A stretch of DNA of 17,410 bases, taken from DASQPR01 sp035263025. Its GTDB lineage: Bacteria > Actinomycetota > Actinomycetes > Mycobacteriales > Micromonosporaceae. The position numbers and the translations under genes were made by a program. Below are positions 14,476-17,410 of the stretch, one piece after another. Location of the stretch: positions 1-17,410 of the forward strand of contig DATFRR010000047.1 of assembly GCA_035263025.1 (NCBI GenBank). Direction: 5' to 3'. How positions within the stretch are numbered: position 1 is the stretch's first letter; each line of letters begins with the position of its first letter. The notes under the pieces are model-generated. The model was not told the DNA's origin, ran no database searches, and was given only the letters and a program-made list of their open reading frames with translations.

Positions 14476-16395
14476 ATGCCAGCCTTGATACGTTTCCATC
14501 CCTTACGGACCGTGGTGGTAGTAGCGGCGGTCCTCGCCGCGTTCGTCCTCACTCCGAGCGCGCCGGCGCAGGCCGTCGCCGGGTCGGCATTCGTCCGAGT
14601 CAATCAACTCGGCTACGCCAGCGCGACAAAGCGTGCGTACCTGATGGCGTCGGCGGCCGAGACCGGCGCGACATTCACGGTCAAGAACTCCGGCGGCACG
14701 ACTGTCTACACTGCGCCGATCGGCGCGAACCTCGGATCGTGGAGTTCGGGCTACCCAGACGTGTACGCGCTCGACTTCGACGCTGTCGGTACGAGCGGCG
14801 GGTACACCATCACGGTTAGCGGACCGATAGCGGCGACGTCGCCAGCGTTTCGGGTCGACAGTGGTCAGAACTTGTACGCCGGCGCGATGGCCAACGCCGT
14901 GTCGTTCTACCAAAACGAACGCGATGGTGCGAACTACATCCCGTCCGCGCTGCGTACGGCGCCCGGGCACCTCAACGACTCCACCGCGATGACGTACGCG
15001 ACGCCACATGCGAAGCCCTCGGGCAGCTTCTCCGGCGACCTCACACCGCTCGGCATCACAATGGACGCCTCGGGGGGCTGGTGGGACGCCGGCGACTACC
15101 TCAAGTTCGTGCAAACCGAGAGCTTCACCGTCGACGTCATGCTTGCCGGCGTGCGGGACTTCCCCACGCAGATGGGTGCAGCGTTCAACGCTGAAGCCAA
15201 GTTCGGGACGAGTTGGCTCCAGAACATGTGGAACGACACCACCAGGACGCTCTACTACCAGGTCGGTATCGGCGAAGGCAACGCCAAGATCGTCGGAGAT
15301 CACGACATCTGGCGACTACCGCAGGCCGACGACACCTTCGGCGGCACGGCCTCTGCCGACAAATACATCCGCAACCGGCCGGTGTTTCCGGCCAACAGCC
15401 CGGGCGGCCTGATCAGTCCGAACCTTGCCGGCCGTGAAGCCGCCGCTCTCGCGTTGTGCTACCAGGTCTACCGCACGAGCGACCCGGCGTACGCGAACAA
15501 GTGCCTGCTGTCGGCCGAGCACGTGTTCGACCTGGCGAACACCAACCCGACCGCACCACTGCTGACCGTGATTCCATTCAGTTTCTATCCCGAGACCGAG
15601 TGGCGCGACGACCTTGAACTCGGCGCTACCGAACTCAACCTCGCACTGGCAACCGGCACGCCGCCGTCCGGCCTGCCGCATTCCGATCCCTCGTTTTACC
15701 TACAGAAGGCAGCGACCTGGGCGAACGCGTACATGACCGGCCCGAACGACGCCGCAGACACGCTCAATCTCTATGACGTCAGCGGCCTGGCGCACTACGA
15801 GCTGGCCAACGCCATCACCCGCGCCGGCAACCCGCCCGGACTGGCCACGACTATCGCCGCATTGACCGCAGACCTGAAGAAGCAGCTCGACAAGGCGGTC
15901 ACCCAGTCCGCGACCGACCCGTTCGGATTCGGGTTCCCGTGGGCAACCTACGACACCACAGTGCATGGCGCCGGACTCACCGTGATGGCTCGTGAGTACG
16001 ACCACCTCACCGGCACCTCCACTTACGCCGCGGACGCCGACCGATGGCTGGCCAACATCTTGGGCGCCAACGCCTGGGGTCTGTCGCTGATCGTCGGTGA
16101 CGGCTCAACCTTCCCCCACTGCCTGCAGCATCAGGTCGCCAACCTCGTCGGATCACTCGACGGAACCACGCCGATCCTTGCCGGTGCCGCTGTGGAAGGC
16201 CCTAACGCCAGTGCCACCAAGGGCCTCGTCACAGGGATGCGCGCCTGTCCCACGAACGGCGTCGATGTGTACGCGCCGTTCAACAACGCCGCGGAATTCA
16301 AGGACAACGTGCAGTCCTACTCAAATACCGAACCTGCGGTGGACCTGACCGTGACGTCGCCGCTTGCGTTCGCCTGGCAAATGAGCGGAGCCTGA
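14476..16395 (+). CDS. Secreted glycoside hydrolase family 9 enzyme with N-terminal Ig-like domain
   Basis: The 639-residue protein has a signal peptide (basic start, then VVVVAAVLAAFVLT, cleavage probably after AQAVA near 37). A CelD_N Ig-like domain follows (VRVNQLGYASATKRAYLM, about 40-130), then an (alpha/alpha)6 catalytic domain. GH9 inverting residues are present: Asp204 and Asp207 in GGWWDAGDYLKF (base), His548/His552 in TFPHCLQHQVAN, and the acid Glu619 in SNTEPAVDL. Endoglucanase is the usual activity, but GH9 also includes exo-glucosaminidases. There is no carbohydrate-binding module and no Ser/Thr/Pro linker, unlike many secreted cellulases. GGAAGGAG (14462-14469) precedes the ATG. 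It is the first gene of a two-gene operon with the chitinase. Confidence 0.93.
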   Translation: MPALIRFHPLRTVVVVAAVLAAFVLTPSAPAQAVAGSAFVRVNQLGYASATKRAYLMASAAETGATFTVKNSGGTTVYTAPIGANLGSWSSGYPDVYALDFDAVGTSGGYTITVSGPIAATSPAFRVDSGQNLYAGAMANAVSFYQNERDGANYIPSALRTAPGHLNDSTAMTYATPHAKPSGSFSGDLTPLGITMDASGGWWDAGDYLKFVQTESFTVDVMLAGVRDFPTQMGAAFNAEAKFGTSWLQNMWNDTTRTLYYQVGIGEGNAKIVGDHDIWRLPQADDTFGGTASADKYIRNRPVFPANSPGGLISPNLAGREAAALALCYQVYRTSDPAYANKCLLSAEHVFDLANTNPTAPLLTVIPFSFYPETEWRDDLELGATELNLALATGTPPSGLPHSDPSFYLQKAATWANAYMTGPNDAADTLNLYDVSGLAHYELANAITRAGNPPGLATTIAALTADLKKQLDKAVTQSATDPFGFGFPWATYDTTVHGAGLTVMAREYDHLTGTSTYAADADRWLANILGANAWGLSLIVGDGSTFPHCLQHQVANLVGSLDGTTPILAGAAVEGPNASATKGLVTGMRACPTNGVDVYAPFNNAAEFKDNVQSYSNTEPAVDLTVTSPLAFAWQMSGA

Positions 16396-16396
16396 C

Positions 16397-17410
16397 ATGA
16401 CCTTCCGACCCCGGCGCTACCTCTCCCTACTCGCCGCCCTCGTTCTCGGCACTGGCAGTGCAATGCTCAGCGCCTCGCCGGCGTACGCCATCGGGACGCC
16501 GATACCGGCGCACGTGTACGCGCCGTACTTCGAAACCTGGACAACCGACAGCATCACCTCCATCGCGCAGCAGTCCGGTGCCCGCTATTTCACCCTCGCC
16601 TTCGTTGAGGTGCCGACGAAAGGTTCCTGCACCCCGGTGTGGGACGGCGACGCGACCCAGACGATGTCCGCCGGCCGGTACCTGTCGGACATCGGAAGTC
16701 TTCGCGCCCTCGGCGGCGACGTGATCCCGTCATTTGGTGGATTCAGCGCCGACAACGGCGGCACCGAACTTGCCGACTCCTGTACCGACGTGAACCAGAT
16801 TGCCGCCGCCTACGAATCGGTGATCACGACGTACAACGTGACCCGCCTCGACATGGATGTGGAGGTGAAGTCCCTGTCTAACACCGCCGGCATCGATCGA
16901 CGCAACAAGGCAATCAAGATCGTGGAGGATTGGGCGACCGCGCAGAGTCGGCCGTTGCAGATCTCCTACACGCTTCCTGTCGAACCGGCCGGACTCGAGT
17001 CCAACGGCCTGGCCGTCCTGCAGAACGCGGTCGCGAACAACGCACGCGTCGACACCGTCAACATCATGACCTTCGACTACTACGACCACGTCACCACCCA
17101 GATGGGGGCGGCCGCGATTAGCGCGGCCCAAGGTCTGCATGCCCAACTCGCCAACCTGTATCCGGCAAAGACATCGGCTCAACTGTGGGCTATGGAAGGA
17201 AACACGATCCTGCCCGGCATCGACGACTTCCCAAAGAAGACCGAGGTGACCTACCTCGCCGACGCTTCGCAGTTGCTCGCCTTCGCACAGGCCAACGGCA
17301 TCGGCACGTTGTCGATATGGGCAATCCAGCGCGACAACGGCGGTTGCCCCGGCGGCCGCGACAAGAACAACTGCTCGGGCATCGTTCAGAACACTTGGGA
17401 CTTCACACAC
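16397..17410 (+). CDS. Secreted GH18 chitinase, 3' end outside the window
   Basis: The frame is open for 338 codons to the window edge with no stop. It begins with a signal peptide (MTFRPRRYLSLLAALVLGTG, cleavage probably after SPAYA near 32) and continues as a TIM-barrel. SFGGFSADNGGTEL is the conserved SxGG strand. RLDMDVE (Asp152, Asp154, Glu156) is the DxDxE catalytic motif with Glu as the acid. NIMTFDYYD (Met224-Asp230) is the substrate-binding strand. SIWAIQRDNGGCPGG and NCSGIVQNTWDFTH match the end of actinobacterial single-domain chitinases. It should cleave beta-1,4 bonds of chitin outside the cell by substrate-assisted catalysis. It starts one base after the GH9 stop, with CGGAG inside the GH9 end as ribosome-binding site, so it is co-transcribed. 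The domain is almost complete. A linker or binding module could follow beyond the window. Confidence 0.92.
   Translation, partial: MTFRPRRYLSLLAALVLGTGSAMLSASPAYAIGTPIPAHVYAPYFETWTTDSITSIAQQSGARYFTLAFVEVPTKGSCTPVWDGDATQTMSAGRYLSDIGSLRALGGDVIPSFGGFSADNGGTELADSCTDVNQIAAAYESVITTYNVTRLDMDVEVKSLSNTAGIDRRNKAIKIVEDWATAQSRPLQISYTLPVEPAGLESNGLAVLQNAVANNARVDTVNIMTFDYYDHVTTQMGAAAISAAQGLHAQLANLYPAKTSAQLWAMEGNTILPGIDDFPKKTEVTYLADASQLLAFAQANGIGTLSIWAIQRDNGGCPGGRDKNNCSGIVQNTWDFTH

Noticed and set aside
13739..14488. A 249-codon plus-strand frame spanning the IS remnants
   Set aside because: It runs in a different frame from the recognisable transposase sequence and gives no family pattern. It is an accident of high GC.
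16730..17410. A minus-strand frame open to the right edge of the window
   Set aside because: It is antisense to the GH18 catalytic domain, which is intact and well supported.
1..17410. CRISPR arrays, tRNA or rRNA genes, phage or toxin-antitoxin modules
   Set aside because: Nothing with the repeat-spacer pattern, cloverleaf sequence or known module signatures was seen on either strand.

Overview
The window is high-GC DNA with GTG/ATG starts, Shine-Dalgarno sites of the AGGAG type and dense gene packing on both strands. The protein families (a DnaK-GrpE-DnaJ-MerR-ClpB operon, DUF389, DUF2252, IS6-type transposase ends, secreted GH9 and GH18 enzymes) fit a soil-type actinobacterium. I cannot name genus or species from the sequence.

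Region 1 (about 110-6671, + strand) is a tight chaperone operon: dnaK, grpE, a zinc-finger-less (CbpA-type) dnaJ, a 94-residue MerR-like protein resembling the J-protein modulator CbpM, and clpB. From grpE onward the genes overlap or nearly touch, so they are probably translated in a coupled way. DnaK/J/E would bind and refold clients, ClpB would extract polypeptides from aggregates, and the small MerR-like protein is either the operon repressor (HspR-like) or a modulator of the J-protein.

Region 2 (about 6680-12000) holds ion and stress related genes in mixed orientation: a decayed DMT/EamA transporter fragment abutting clpB (- strand), a DUF389 membrane protein (-), a 624-bp gene-free stretch, a DUF2252 kinase-fold-like protein (+), and a CPA1-type cation/proton antiporter with a C-terminal RCK/TrkA-like domain (-), which converges on the DUF2252 gene.

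Region 3 (about 12000-14475) is a scar region. It contains a remnant of an NDH-2-like FAD oxidoreductase with an internal deletion, one apparently intact cyclase-family (kynurenine formamidase-like) hydrolase gene, and two divergent, oppositely oriented 3' ends of IS6-family transposase genes.

Region 4 (about 14340-17410, + strand) is a secreted glycan-degradation operon. A promoter-like region with two inverted repeats precedes a GH9 enzyme with an N-terminal Ig-like domain, and one base after its stop begins a secreted GH18 chitinase that runs off the window. Both have signal peptides and intact catalytic residues, so they probably act together outside the cell on cell-wall polysaccharide.

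I found no wholly new system. The points most worth following are the CbpA/CbpM-type composition of the chaperone operon, the GH9-GH18 pairing with its operator-like repeats, and the paired IS6 remnants.
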